A DNA stretch of 40,127 nt. Source: a virus. Below are positions 28,562 through 39,900 of this stretch, in pieces. The position numbers and the translations under genes were made by a program. Below the pieces are notes generated by a model that was not told the DNA's origin, ran no database searches, and was given only the letters and a program-made list of their open reading frames with translations. The stretch is taken from positions 1 through 40,127 of IMG/VR virus record IMGVR_UViG_3300042386_000480. The stretch is one strand, 5' to 3'. Positions within the stretch are counted from its first letter, which is position 1. Every line of letters begins with the position of its first letter.

Positions 28562-30097
28562 ATGTCTGGAGTATTACAACCTTTTTATAGAAAGGCTCTA
28601 ATAGATGAAATGCTTGATAATGTTAAATCAAACACTTCATATTATTACGCTGTCGCTTCTAATCCTATAGAAAGAGTTGGACCGCTTTCTAACACTACTG
28701 CTGACGATTATAACACCCAATTTGAATCAGATTGGTTAATGTTGTTTGGTAAAAAATTAATAATATCAAATTTTGCACCTTTGATAGATAATAATATTTG
28801 GGCCAATGGTGTTGTTTATAGAATGTATGATAACAACGATGCAAATCTATATTCTAATAATAAATTTTATGTAATATCCACTCCAGATTATACTGGCGGT
28901 TCTTATGACATTTATAAATGCATCGATAATGCTAACAATTCCCCTTCTACTGTAAAACCTTCTATACCACAAGTAACTTCTTTCGAAACATCTGATGGAT
29001 ATGTTTGGAAATACATCACCTCTGTTCCATATAGAGTTTATAAGATGTTTTCTACAAACGATTATGCTCCAGTATATGCAAATAGTGTAACTTCTTTATA
29101 TGCTAATGTTTACTGTGGTGTAGAAAAAGTAGTTATATCAAACGCTGGTTCTGGATATTCCACTTATCATGATGGAATCATTCTTTCTGCCAATAGTACT
29201 GTTGTTCAGGTTGGTAACACTGCAAGTAATGCTTCTGGGTTTTATACTAATAGTGCAATTTATATCTATAATACTACAGCAACTACTTCTCAGATATTCC
29301 AGATTTCAAACTATGTTTCTAATAGCGTAGGTAAATGGGTATACTTAGAAGGCGAGGCTAATACAACCAATATCGTCCCAGAAGCAACACAATATAAAAT
29401 TTCCCCAAGAGTTGTGTTTGTTACTGATGGAGGCACACAACCTTCCGCTTATAGTTTAGTAAATACTTCCACTAATTCTATCAGCGATATTGTAATGCTT
29501 GATATTGGCGCTGATGTTTCTTGGGCTAATGTATATATTACATCTTCTGTTGGTTCTGGTGTTAATGTTTATGCTATTGTTCCTCCTCCAGGAGGACATG
29601 GTTCCGACCCAGTTTCAGAACTAAATGTAAAAGCATTAGGTATCAATTTTCATTTTGCTAATAGTGAGGTAAGCACTATTCCTGATAATATCTTGTATAA
29701 CAAGGTTGGTATAATTAAAAATCCATATGGACTATATGCTAACGGTGCCAAAAGTAATGTTGCCTATACCTCTGCAACATTTAGTCAAACTTTAGACGCA
29801 AATCTATTGAATCCGGTCTCGTTCACTGTTGGAGATAGAGTTTATGGAAACACTAGTAATGCTTATGGCATCGTAGCCTTTGCCAATACGTCAAGAATAA
29901 AGGTCGTAGGCGACAAAACTTTCACAAACGGGGAATATGTTTTATCTAGCGATTCTTCTATAAGCTCTGAGATAGACATTATTGATAATGGCTCTATTTA
30001 CGCCAAAGACATAAAACCGTTATACGTCCAAGATATAAATAACGTAAATAGATCCAATTCTCAAACAGAATCTTTTAAGCTGGTTATTGAGATTTAA
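28562..30097 (+). CDS. 8: gp8-like baseplate wedge protein
   Basis: A 511-residue protein beginning MSGVLQPFYRKALIDEMLDN. The gp8 pattern is visible: SYYYAVASNPIERVG, YDIYKCIDNANNSPSTVKPS and FETSDGYVWKYITSVPYRVY. T4 gp8 (334 residues) is a wedge dimer; longer forms occur in T4-like phages of other hosts. The C-terminal 250 residues are beta-rich, with a SNAGSGY motif and VSFTVGDRVYGNTSNAYGIV near residue 420, probably a small decoration domain. Confidence 0.82.
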   Translation: MSGVLQPFYRKALIDEMLDNVKSNTSYYYAVASNPIERVGPLSNTTADDYNTQFESDWLMLFGKKLIISNFAPLIDNNIWANGVVYRMYDNNDANLYSNNKFYVISTPDYTGGSYDIYKCIDNANNSPSTVKPSIPQVTSFETSDGYVWKYITSVPYRVYKMFSTNDYAPVYANSVTSLYANVYCGVEKVVISNAGSGYSTYHDGIILSANSTVVQVGNTASNASGFYTNSAIYIYNTTATTSQIFQISNYVSNSVGKWVYLEGEANTTNIVPEATQYKISPRVVFVTDGGTQPSAYSLVNTSTNSISDIVMLDIGADVSWANVYITSSVGSGVNVYAIVPPPGGHGSDPVSELNVKALGINFHFANSEVSTIPDNILYNKVGIIKNPYGLYANGAKSNVAYTSATFSQTLDANLLNPVSFTVGDRVYGNTSNAYGIVAFANTSRIKVVGDKTFTNGEYVLSSDSSISSEIDIIDNGSIYAKDIKPLYVQDINNVNRSNSQTESFKLVIEI

Positions 30098-30112
30098 TAA
30101 CAGGAACTTATA

Positions 30113-33100
30113 ATGCCATTAAAGACTGATTTTAACGTAGCTCCATATTACGACGATTATAATGTAGATAAAAATTATCATCGTATTATGTTTCGTCCTT
30201 CTGTTGCTGTTCAAGCGAGAGAATTGACACAACTACAGACTATTTTACAGAATCAGATTGAAACATTTGGTAGCTGGGCTTGGAGAAGCGGAGACGTCGT
30301 TAAAGGTTGTACTGTAACAGATCTTCCAAAAGTTCCTTATATTCGTCTAATGGATTTTGCTTCAAACGGTTCTGCTAATACAGCAACCCTAGACGTTACA
30401 GAATATATCAATGCGATTGCAACCAGTGTTACAAGTAATTTGACCGCCAAGGTTCTTTATGCTAATGCTGGTTTTTCTAGCAATTATCCAGACAATAATA
30501 TCCTTTATCTAAAGTATCTTGATACTGGCGAAGGCGGAGAGACTGTATTCTCTAATGGAGAACTTCTTACTTTTCATCAGGTTACACCGCAAGGTAATGT
30601 TTCTCTTGCTAATGTATATACTTGGGCAAACGTTCTTACTGACACATATACTTCTGGCGAGGCTCATGGTATTACTTGCAGTAATGGTATTATCTTTATT
30701 AATGGTTTCTTTATTAAAGTTCCTGAAGAAACTTTTGGCCTAGTTAACAACTTCAATACATACGCTTCTAATAACGTAGTTGGTTTCACTCTAGTGGAAC
30801 AAATTGTTACTGAAACCCAAGATACTAGTCTGCTAGACAACGCTCTTGGTTATCCTAATGAAAATGCGCCTGGAGCTCATAGATTAAAACTGGTTCCAAA
30901 ACTAGTTTCTCTATCACAAGAACAAGCATCATTAACTGAAGATTTTAACCCTATTGCTTTCTACAATTATGGATCTTTGGTTGCCAAAGTAAATCCATCA
31001 GTCAATGTTTATTCTATTGTTGGTGATATTCTAGCCACTAGAACATACGAAGAATCAGGTAACTATATTGTTAAAAACTTTACCATTGATACGCTAACAT
31101 CAGTTCTTGGAAACGAAATTGCTCCATCAAGTTCTAATAATGTTCTTGCCAGAGTAAGCCCCGGCATAGGATATGCTCAGGGTAACAGAGTTGAGCTATT
31201 AAAATCTGCTCATATTAATATGCGCCGTGGTGTTGACACTACCGTTAACAAATCACAGATAATAAGTTTCAATTATGGTAGCTTCTTTGCTCTTAAAGAA
31301 GTTGCAGGAACATTTTTGACAGACAAAGCACAGACAGTAAAATTATATTCTGCCGCTCAACAAGCTGTCACAAACAGAACCTATTCTTCAGTATCACCAG
31401 CTGGAACATACATTGGGACAGCTAAAGCTAGATGTTTCACATATAATGCAGGCGTTGTTGGTTCTGCTTCTGCAGAATATTTGTTACATGTATTTGATGT
31501 TCAGCTATTGAGCGGATACAGCATCAATCAGATCAAATCAATATATTACGATGGAACTAATAAGGCTGTTGGCGACGTTGTCTCTAATGGCACTGTTGAT
31601 TCTCAGAATAAGATGCAACTTTATAGTTTCGGCGTTCCTGGTATTAAGAACCTAAGAGACGCTGGAAATAATATCAACACTGATTACACATATAGAACCA
31701 CAAACTCTTCATGTCAAATGTTGAGTACTGGTCTGATTGTTGTTAGAGCTCCTGGTTCTCAGGCTGGTGGTTCTGACATATTAACATACGGTTCAAATAC
31801 AACTCTATCCGATTCTTCTGCTTCTGAAATTGTTGTTACATTCTCAGCTAATGCAGATTCTTCTGCGCTAACTGGTAATGTAACAGTATATAATACCTCA
31901 ACAAACGTTGTTGGTTCTAGCACTACCTTTACTACAAACTTCAAGCCAGGAGATAATATTAGAGTTGGTGCCAGTGATGTAAGAACTGTAACAAGTGTAA
32001 CTAATGCTACATTCCTTAACGTTGATGCTGCATTCGGTGCAAATGCTGCTGGTCAAACTTATTACAAGAGATATCCAAAGGGCAAAGTTCTTCAGATTGC
32101 AAGATCAACTGTTGGTCCAAACGCATACGTTACTGTAACAAATACAACTTCTTTCAATGTTTACTCTGGCGAATTCCCAAGCGCCACAGTAGGCGTAGAA
32201 GTTTCGTTCAATATGCAGAGAACTGTTGCTAACCCAGCCTCAAAGGCCATACGTAAAAATAGATACGTAAAGATAAACACTGCAACAAATCCAAAGGGCC
32301 CATGGTGCCTTGGTTACAGCGACGTTCATAGAGTTCGTAAAATTTACGGTTCAGCAACTACTAGCTTTACAAACGCTAATGGTATCATTGCTGTAGATCT
32401 AACATCCAATTTCAGTTATGATACAGGTCAGCAAGACACTCATTACGGTCTAGCTTATATTTACGCTAAATCTAGTTATAGTCAGTCTAGCTACCCATAT
32501 CTATTGGTCGAACTTGATTATTTTGCTGCTAACACTTCGGCTGGCGTTGGATTCTTCACTGTTGAATCTTATCCCGTTGACGATGCTAATACAGCTAATA
32601 CAAGCGCCATCCAAACTAAAGACATTCCGCTTTATGTGGCTTCTACTGGTTCTAGAATTTATCTAAGAGATGTTGTAGATTTCAGAACACCTTGTGCTAT
32701 CACAGCTAACGATACTGGTATTATCACAAACCTATCAAACGCTGCATTGATTAATACTGCGGTTTCTTATGCAACTTTGAATCCTTCTTCAACAGTTTCT
32801 CTTAATATACCAATTGATGGGTTGAATTTCCCAACATATGGTAAGAATCTAGAAGCTGACTATACCATGTATTTGCCAAGAAAAGATCTGTTGTTAATGA
32901 CACCAGAAAACACTTTGAAAGTAAAGGAAGGCGTATCAAGTATCAGCCCACAGACTCCGTTGTATCCAGAAAATGCAATGGCTTTGGCTGTATTAAATGT
33001 TCCTGCTTATCCTTCTCTTTCTGGTGACCAGATTGATGAATTCCAGTCAATCAATCAGAACGCTGTAAATCTAATTAGAGATACTTCTACTGCTGTAACC

Positions 33101-34000
33101 AGTAGCCTTGTAACTAATCGCAGATATACCATGAAGGATATTGGCACCCTAGATAACAGAATTACAAATCTAGAGTATTATGCACAGCTTTCTCTATTAG
33201 AAAAAAAGGCCAAGGATCTAACTGTAACAGATAGTTATGGTCTTGATAGATTCAAAAATGGTATCTTCGTTGATCCGTTTACTGATTTCGGTCTAAGTGA
33301 TGTATCTAATCCAGAATTTGCTATTGCAATTGATTCTGATATTGGTGTAGCAAGACCAAGAATCACAAGAGAAATTGTTAATATTCGTTTCAATTCTGCA
33401 GCTTCTTCAAATGTTGTTCAAACTGGTAGATTGATAACACTTCAGTATGATTCTGTGTCATTCATATCACAAAGATTTGCAACCAAATATCGTTCTTCTG
33501 CATTAGTTGCATACGCTTGGAACGGTCAGGCGCAATTAATACCTTCATATGATAATAACATTGACACCAACCAAACAGCGTCAGTTAATATGACAGTTGA
33601 TATGACTGCACCATGGAGAGAATTCGCTGCAAGTCCTTTCGGCACTCTATGGGGTGATTGGAGAACTAGAACAGACGTTTCTAGAACCACGGTAATCACA
33701 GGAACTGCATCAAGTCTAGTTTATGATTCTTGGGGTAGATTAGTAAGCTCAACGCCAATTATTGGACCATCAACAACTACTACTTCTTGGAGTACAGGAG
33801 ACACTCAAACAGTTCAAAGCTCAGTTGCAGCAACAGCGCAACAAAGTTTGACCGAAGCACAAAGAGTTTCAGGAACAATAGGTTTGACTGCCGCAAGTAA
33901 TACTACTACTGTCACCACAACAGTTGATGCAACTAGAAATCGTTTGCTACAGTTTATAGCTGGTGGCGTAAGCTTGTCTAACCTCTTGTCGTTGCTTTGA
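30113..34000 (+). CDS. large virion protein of the DUF4815 type
   Basis: A 1295-residue protein beginning MPLKTDFNVAPYYDDYNVDK then HRIMFRPSVAVQARELTQLQTILQNQIE, the recognised N-terminal pattern of DUF4815 phage structural proteins, found beside gp8 in T4-like phages and thought to form the baseplate rim or fibre base. A beta domain near 588-660 (TGNVTVYNTSTNVVGSSTTF) is shared with the next gene. A helical segment (LDNRITNLEYYAQLSLLEKK) lies near 1010-1040. It ends with a Thr/Ser-rich tail. Confidence 0.75.
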   Translation: MPLKTDFNVAPYYDDYNVDKNYHRIMFRPSVAVQARELTQLQTILQNQIETFGSWAWRSGDVVKGCTVTDLPKVPYIRLMDFASNGSANTATLDVTEYINAIATSVTSNLTAKVLYANAGFSSNYPDNNILYLKYLDTGEGGETVFSNGELLTFHQVTPQGNVSLANVYTWANVLTDTYTSGEAHGITCSNGIIFINGFFIKVPEETFGLVNNFNTYASNNVVGFTLVEQIVTETQDTSLLDNALGYPNENAPGAHRLKLVPKLVSLSQEQASLTEDFNPIAFYNYGSLVAKVNPSVNVYSIVGDILATRTYEESGNYIVKNFTIDTLTSVLGNEIAPSSSNNVLARVSPGIGYAQGNRVELLKSAHINMRRGVDTTVNKSQIISFNYGSFFALKEVAGTFLTDKAQTVKLYSAAQQAVTNRTYSSVSPAGTYIGTAKARCFTYNAGVVGSASAEYLLHVFDVQLLSGYSINQIKSIYYDGTNKAVGDVVSNGTVDSQNKMQLYSFGVPGIKNLRDAGNNINTDYTYRTTNSSCQMLSTGLIVVRAPGSQAGGSDILTYGSNTTLSDSSASEIVVTFSANADSSALTGNVTVYNTSTNVVGSSTTFTTNFKPGDNIRVGASDVRTVTSVTNATFLNVDAAFGANAAGQTYYKRYPKGKVLQIARSTVGPNAYVTVTNTTSFNVYSGEFPSATVGVEVSFNMQRTVANPASKAIRKNRYVKINTATNPKGPWCLGYSDVHRVRKIYGSATTSFTNANGIIAVDLTSNFSYDTGQQDTHYGLAYIYAKSSYSQSSYPYLLVELDYFAANTSAGVGFFTVESYPVDDANTANTSAIQTKDIPLYVASTGSRIYLRDVVDFRTPCAITANDTGIITNLSNAALINTAVSYATLNPSSTVSLNIPIDGLNFPTYGKNLEADYTMYLPRKDLLLMTPENTLKVKEGVSSISPQTPLYPENAMALAVLNVPAYPSLSGDQIDEFQSINQNAVNLIRDTSTAVTSSLVTNRRYTMKDIGTLDNRITNLEYYAQLSLLEKKAKDLTVTDSYGLDRFKNGIFVDPFTDFGLSDVSNPEFAIAIDSDIGVARPRITREIVNIRFNSAASSNVVQTGRLITLQYDSVSFISQRFATKYRSSALVAYAWNGQAQLIPSYDNNIDTNQTASVNMTVDMTAPWREFAASPFGTLWGDWRTRTDVSRTTVITGTASSLVYDSWGRLVSSTPIIGPSTTTTSWSTGDTQTVQSSVAATAQQSLTEAQRVSGTIGLTAASNTTTVTTTVDATRNRLLQFIAGGVSLSNLLSLL

Positions 34001-34016
34001 TAAATAACTATAAATA
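33999..34016 (+). promoter_or_regulatory. tandem late promoter motifs
   Basis: GATAAATA (33999-34006) and an exact TATAAATA (34009-34016) lie in the 39-base gap before the next large virion gene, 24 bases or more upstream of its TTG start. AGGAG follows at 34026-34030. Confidence 0.55.
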
Positions 34017-34039
34017 ATGATTATTAGGAGAAATTTAAA

Positions 34040-36775
34040 TTGGCAGCAGTAAATACAACATCTACTACAACAACAGTAACTAATACCAGAGATGGTACTC
34101 AGATTACTGTTACGCCTCAGACTGATCTTCAACAGGTAGGTAATTTTGTTACTTCTGTTTCCAATCAACCATTTATCGCCAATAGAATTGTTTCATTCGT
34201 CGCATACAATATGCGCCCTAATCAGAGATTGCATTTTTTCTTTGATAGTATTAATGTTGATGCTTATTGCGCTCCAGCGCAGAGAACAGGCAGCACAGCT
34301 AATACATACCAGATACCATTAAATGCTGCAGATTATACAATTGTACCAAAGGGCGGTAATTGGGGAGATGCAATCTATTCTGATAAATGGGGTAGAGTAG
34401 CAGGACAGTTCAATATTCCTGCAGGTAAATTCAAAACAGGAGATAGAGCGTTCCAAATAGCAGACGTAGACAGTTTGGCTTTGGGTAATGATGCTCTCAC
34501 TTCTTTGGCTTCTGTGGTATTCACCGCTTCTAACTTGAGCGTGACCAAACAAGCTACCACTTTAACAACTGTGACTCCGGATTTAGGTTTTGTTCCTGTA
34601 ACACAAACCGTAGTTCAGAGTAATACAGTAACATCACAAACTAATATTCTAGATGTCGTTACTATTCTGCCTCCTCCGCCACCTCCACCTCCTCCAATTT
34701 GGTTGTTCTTTTTAGAACCGTTAGCGCAGGCGTTGACAATTAATACTCCAAATGGAGAAGCAGGAATATACGCCACAGCTCTAAGACTTTTCTTCAAACA
34801 AAAATCACAGATAAGAGAAAATGGTGTAACAGTATATCTTTGTGAAACTGAAAATGGATACCCAAATGGCGATGTGATCTTACCATTTTCCAAAGTTCAT
34901 AAAAGTTACGATGAAATAAACATTAGCGCAGATGCTACAAATCCGACTACATTTACTTTTCAATCTCCAGTTTTTTTGATGAATGGCAAAACATATGCTT
35001 TCGTGGTAAGACCTGACGCAAACGACCCAGATTATCATGTATGGACTTGTAATCTCGGAGACGTTGATATTGAAACTGGTTATCAAGTGTACAGTCAGCC
35101 CGTAGTGGGGACAGCTTTTTATGGCGCCACCGAAAAACAATGGACTGCTCTTCAGGAAGAATACGTAAAGTTCAATTTATATAGAGCAAATTTTAAGACC
35201 AATGAAGGTCAGGCTGTATTCTACAACAGTAATAACGAATATGTTTCGGTATATAACGTAGGTTACGTCAATACTAGTGCAAGTATCATTTCCGGAGATG
35301 TCGTATTCAAATCAACAAATTCAACATCAAATGCTACTGGTGGAACGGTCAATACTAGTGTTTATGCTACAATCAATTATTATGATGCTGTTAAGAACAT
35401 TCTATATTGCGATTCTTCTACTGGTAATTTTAGCGGTAACTCTTATGTTCAGATTCATAGATTTAGTAACACAACGATTTCAAGCCCAAATAACACAACT
35501 CTGATTGCATACGCTAATAGTGGCACATTATACAATCCAGTAGTAGACGCTGTTGTTCCACAGTTGGCATTTATTACCCCTGCAGGAACAACTTTGGACC
35601 TCTATTATAGAGGTACAAGTAATACATACTCGGTTGATACTTTGGACAACAGAGTAACTCCTGGTTATGAATCTGAATTCTACGACAGAGAAAGAATAGT
35701 TGCTAGTAGATCAAACGAAATTACTAGCATGAGTGGCGCTAAATCGTTCACTTATAAAGCTAGAATGGTCAGTGATAGTGCTTTCCTTTCTCCTGCTATT
35801 GACACTGTCAGAGATCAGCAGTTAGTAATTAAAAATGAAATTGATCCGGTCAATTTCCAATACGACGAATTCTTTAATTCTGGTGATGCGAAATCAAAAT
35901 ATGTATCAAAGGTTGTCAGCCTTGCTGCAGGTCAAGATGCAGAGGACATTCAAGTTGTTCTAACTGCGTTCAGACCAGTTGGTTCAGAAGTAGAAGTTTG
36001 GGTCAAGTTCCTTAATGGCGAAGATCCAGAACCAATTTCTCAGAAAACATGGACTCCTTTGATCAATAGTTCTTTGGATTATTATTCAGATCCAAGTAAC
36101 CCAAGCGATTTTAAAGAATATACATTTACAACCTCTTCAAACTATCCTGCTCTTAAAATGACAGGAACAGTAACATGCAATACTGCTTGCACAACAGTCG
36201 TTGGCACAAGCACTCTATTTACAACTGAGTTGAGTCCTGGTTGGTTTATGTATGCTATACCAAATGACACTACTATTAACACTATTTACAGCAGAAAGAT
36301 TATTAGTATAACTAGCAATACTAATCTAACTCTAGAATCAGCACCTAGTTCTAATGCTACTGCGCAGACTGCTTATTTGGCTTTCCCTCCGACTACAGCT
36401 TTCATGTCTAGACAAAACGTCACTCAATTAACAGGTAATGTTACTGTATCGACAACCAATAACGCTGTTATCGGAAACGGAACAACTTTCATTACAGACT
36501 TTAGACCTGGAAATATTGTTCAAGTCGCCAACGATTCGCAGATAATTGTTTCTGTTGCTAATAACACATATTTGACTGTAGGAACTCCATGGAGTTCAAA
36601 CGCTTCTGGGGCTAATGTTTATTTCGAGAGTCCTTTAGGGTTGACTTATTCTAGTTTGGACGGTAAGACATATACTTCGTTCAAACAATTCCAAATTAAA
36701 ATCGTTCTCAAATCAAATGATAGCTCAAAAGTGCCTATTATCGATGATTTAAGAGCTCTAGCATTACAGATGTAA
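34040..36775 (+). CDS. large virion protein, companion of the DUF4815 protein (TTG start)
   Basis: A 911-residue protein beginning MAAVNTTSTTTTVTNTRDGT. Residues about 50-90 (QPFIANRIVSFVAYNMRPNQ, RLHFFFDSINVDAYC) resemble a segment found in long DUF4815-type proteins, suggesting the two genes are parts of one ancestral chain. An LPP-type polyproline run (nine Pro, near 212-220) links to a beta domain. Two copies of a TGxVTVxxxxxxVVGxGTxF domain begin near 707 and 797. The TTG start follows AGGAG and the same ATTTAAATTGGCA context as the 27968 gene. Confidence 0.65.
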   Translation: MAAVNTTSTTTTVTNTRDGTQITVTPQTDLQQVGNFVTSVSNQPFIANRIVSFVAYNMRPNQRLHFFFDSINVDAYCAPAQRTGSTANTYQIPLNAADYTIVPKGGNWGDAIYSDKWGRVAGQFNIPAGKFKTGDRAFQIADVDSLALGNDALTSLASVVFTASNLSVTKQATTLTTVTPDLGFVPVTQTVVQSNTVTSQTNILDVVTILPPPPPPPPPIWLFFLEPLAQALTINTPNGEAGIYATALRLFFKQKSQIRENGVTVYLCETENGYPNGDVILPFSKVHKSYDEINISADATNPTTFTFQSPVFLMNGKTYAFVVRPDANDPDYHVWTCNLGDVDIETGYQVYSQPVVGTAFYGATEKQWTALQEEYVKFNLYRANFKTNEGQAVFYNSNNEYVSVYNVGYVNTSASIISGDVVFKSTNSTSNATGGTVNTSVYATINYYDAVKNILYCDSSTGNFSGNSYVQIHRFSNTTISSPNNTTLIAYANSGTLYNPVVDAVVPQLAFITPAGTTLDLYYRGTSNTYSVDTLDNRVTPGYESEFYDRERIVASRSNEITSMSGAKSFTYKARMVSDSAFLSPAIDTVRDQQLVIKNEIDPVNFQYDEFFNSGDAKSKYVSKVVSLAAGQDAEDIQVVLTAFRPVGSEVEVWVKFLNGEDPEPISQKTWTPLINSSLDYYSDPSNPSDFKEYTFTTSSNYPALKMTGTVTCNTACTTVVGTSTLFTTELSPGWFMYAIPNDTTINTIYSRKIISITSNTNLTLESAPSSNATAQTAYLAFPPTTAFMSRQNVTQLTGNVTVSTTNNAVIGNGTTFITDFRPGNIVQVANDSQIIVSVANNTYLTVGTPWSSNASGANVYFESPLGLTYSSLDGKTYTSFKQFQIKIVLKSNDSSKVPIIDDLRALALQM

Positions 36776-36778
36776 AAA

Positions 36779-36994
36779 ATGGAAAATAAATATTATAAAA
36801 CAGATTTCGAAGGAATCGTTAAAGACCCAACCAGCGGGGCTATACTTAATGTCGATAATCAAAAACTTTCTGCGTATAAAAAACAAAAACAGATGTTTAT
36901 AGACGGTATGAAGAACTCAGAAAGAATTCAAAAGGTGGAACAAGATTTAGAAGAGATAAAGAATATGCTCGGCCAACTCTTAAAAAGAAGTTAA
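36779..36994 (+). CDS. small coiled-coil protein
   Basis: A 71-residue protein beginning MENKYYKTDFEGIVKDPTSG. The first half has a KDPTSGAILNVD motif seen in short T4-like hypothetical proteins; residues 32-70 form a charged helix with heptad spacing (RIQKVEQDLEEIKNMLGQLL). It is probably a virion or assembly peptide. The gap to the previous stop is three bases and no strong ribosome binding site is seen, so it is likely translated by reinitiation. Confidence 0.65.
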   Translation: MENKYYKTDFEGIVKDPTSGAILNVDNQKLSAYKKQKQMFIDGMKNSERIQKVEQDLEEIKNMLGQLLKRS

Positions 36995-36997
36995 TAA

Positions 36998-39900
36998 ATG
37001 ACAGTAAATATTTCCAATGTAGGAACAAATAACACTTTTGATTTCTGGCGTAATAGAACCAATGAACTGGCTTACACTTTCTCAGTGTTGGCCGTTACAG
37101 CAAATGGTTCTAATGCGGCAGCTGGTAATGCAGCTATTACTGGTAAATTTACTGCTGATTCTTTGGTTATTAACACCACAGCACATGTTAATAATTCTTT
37201 ATTGATTGGTAATAACAGTGTAGATATTTACAACTTTACATATGTTAACACTTCGGCGATTTCTATTGGTAATTCTACAGTAAATTCTTATTTGGACTCT
37301 GAATCTCTAAACACTTATGCTGTTTATGTCGGTTCTAATGTCGTTGTTAATACCAACCAACTATACATAACTCATACTGGTGCCGCCACAACCAATCTAA
37401 TAGCTAACAGCACTACATTACTTTTCAGATCTAACACTACTGTCAATACAATAGCCAATTCTACTCTATTGCAGATTACAAATGGCGCTGCATTAGCTGT
37501 AATGAATTATAATTCTCTTTCAATTGGCAATTCTTTAGTAAATAGCACTTCTATTTCAATGGTCGGTTCTAACAGCCTTTTTGCTAATACACAGGCTGTG
37601 ACCGTTGGTGCAAATGTGTTTATGAACACATCAACTATTGTTATCGGTAATACAACAACAAACGTATTATCTAATTCTAGTTCAATTCTTGTTGGTAATA
37701 CAACCATAAACACTTTTGCTAATTCTTCGTTAGTGAAGGTTGCAAATTCTACTATTTCAGCTAATATCACCCCAGTAAGTTTTGCTGTAGGGACTTCCCT
37801 AGTCAACAGCACAATTATTACAACTGGCGCTGGTGGTTTAGTTGCTAATACTTCTGCTATTACAGTTGGTTCAAACGTTGTAGCAAACACTTCTCAATTC
37901 TATGTTGCAGTTGCAACTTCTAATGTCGTAGTAAACGCTATAGCTGTTGACGTTGGTAACAGCACCGTAAATGCGTTGTCTAATGCTACTTTAATAAGAA
38001 TTGCTAATTCTACTGGTTCAGCTAACCTAAATCCAATCAGCTTAACTATCGGAACTTCACTAGTTAATAGCACTATTATTACTACTGGGGCTAACGGTAT
38101 AACTGCCAACACCAGTGCAGTAAAAATTGCAGCCAATATTCAGATCAATACCTCTTCATACTTTGTTGGTAACGCCAGCGTTTATTCTGATCAAAGCATA
38201 AATCGATTCACTATTGCTAATAATTCCGGATCAGCTAACCTAGATCCAATTGGTTTGATTGTTGGCACTTCTGTCGTTAATAGCACTGTGATTACTACTG
38301 GTGCTAATGGCATAACTGCTAATACCAGTGTTGTTAAGGTGGCTGCCAATATCCAGATTAACACAACAACATATTTTGTTGGTAACACTACTGCTAATTC
38401 TATCTTGGATGCAAACAGTGTTACTATCGCTAATAGCGTTGGGTCAATTCATCTAGATCCTGTTAGCTTAACAGTAGGAACTTCGGTTGTCAATAGCACT
38501 GTAATTACTACTGGGGCTAACGGTATAACTGCCAACACTAGCGTTGTTAAAGTTGCTGCTAATATTCAGATTAATACATCTTCATACTTCGTTGGTAACA
38601 CCACTGTTTATTCAGACCAGAGCATTAATCGCCTTATTATGGCTAATAATTCTGGTTCAGCTAATCTAGACCCAATCAGCCTAACTGTTGGAACTTCATT
38701 AGTTAATAGCACTGTAATCACAACAGGCGCTGGTGGATTTACTGCCAATACAACTGCGCTTCAAGTTACATCTTCAACAATCGGAAATACTTCTGGCTTC
38801 TGGACAACAGGAACAGTTAATGCTGCGGTGCACAGTGTTGGAACTAGCACAATTGCTAACTCTAGCGGCGTTTATACCACAACTGTTAACGCTTCTTCGT
38901 TTACTGCAGGTAATGTGACAATAGGAACTGGTGGTAGCGTTCAGAACGTAACTACTGTATTCCTAGGTAATAACACTATTAACACCGTTGTCACATCTGC
39001 TGGCTTGAACGTCAATGGTTCTGCAACAATAGCTAACTCTACTGGTGTTTATACCGGAACTGCTAATGCTGCTTCGTTTACTACCGGAACTGTAACAACT
39101 GGTGCGGGTGCATCGCTACTTAATGGTACAACACTCCTAATCGGTAACAATACAATCAATACTGTTGTTACTTCTGCTGGTTTGAATGTCAACGGTTCAG
39201 CAACTGTTGCTAACTCATCCGGAGTTTATACACCAACTGTTAATGCAGCTAGCCACACAGTCGGAACTTCTACAATAGCAAATTCATCTGGTGTTTACAC
39301 CAGCGTTGTAAACGGTTCTTCTATTACTGTTGGAACTTCTACAATTGCTAATGCTACTGGCGTTTATACTGGAATAGTCAATGGTTCTTCTGTTACTGTT
39401 GGTTCTTCTTTTATTGCTAACACTACTGGTGCTTATCACACTGGTTTGATGAACGCAGCTGCGCACACTGTAGGAACTTCCACTGTTGCTAATGCTACTG
39501 GTGTTTATACCACAACTGTAAATGCAGCGGCACACACAGTTGGAACTTCCACTGTTGCTAATGCTACTGGTGTTTACACTACAACTGTAAACGCTGCTAG
39601 CCATACTGTCGGAACCTCAACAATAGCCAATTCCACTGGTGTTTATACCGGAGTTGTCAATGGTTCTTCTCATACTGTTGGTTCTTCTTTTGTCGCTAAC
39701 GCCACTACCATAAATCACACTGGTGTTATGACTATTGGCGGAAACGCTCAATTCAACGGTACTTATGCTAATGTGGCTGGTAAGCTAAACGTTCTTGGCG
39801 ATCTACAGGTTTCTGGTAATCTAACATATGCTGGTGTATCTTCCGCTGACGTTGTCCCAGCAACAAATGACACTTATAGTCTAGGTAACACATCATATAG

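Noticed and set aside
37507-38388. Leftward Val/Ile/Pro-rich open frames
   Set aside because: They are antisense shadows of the Asn/Thr-rich fibre gene repeats with no starts or neighbours supporting them.
39239-39725. CRISPR-like array
   Set aside because: The repeats are contiguous, 69 bp, in frame and inside a coding sequence, with no unique spacers and no cas genes.
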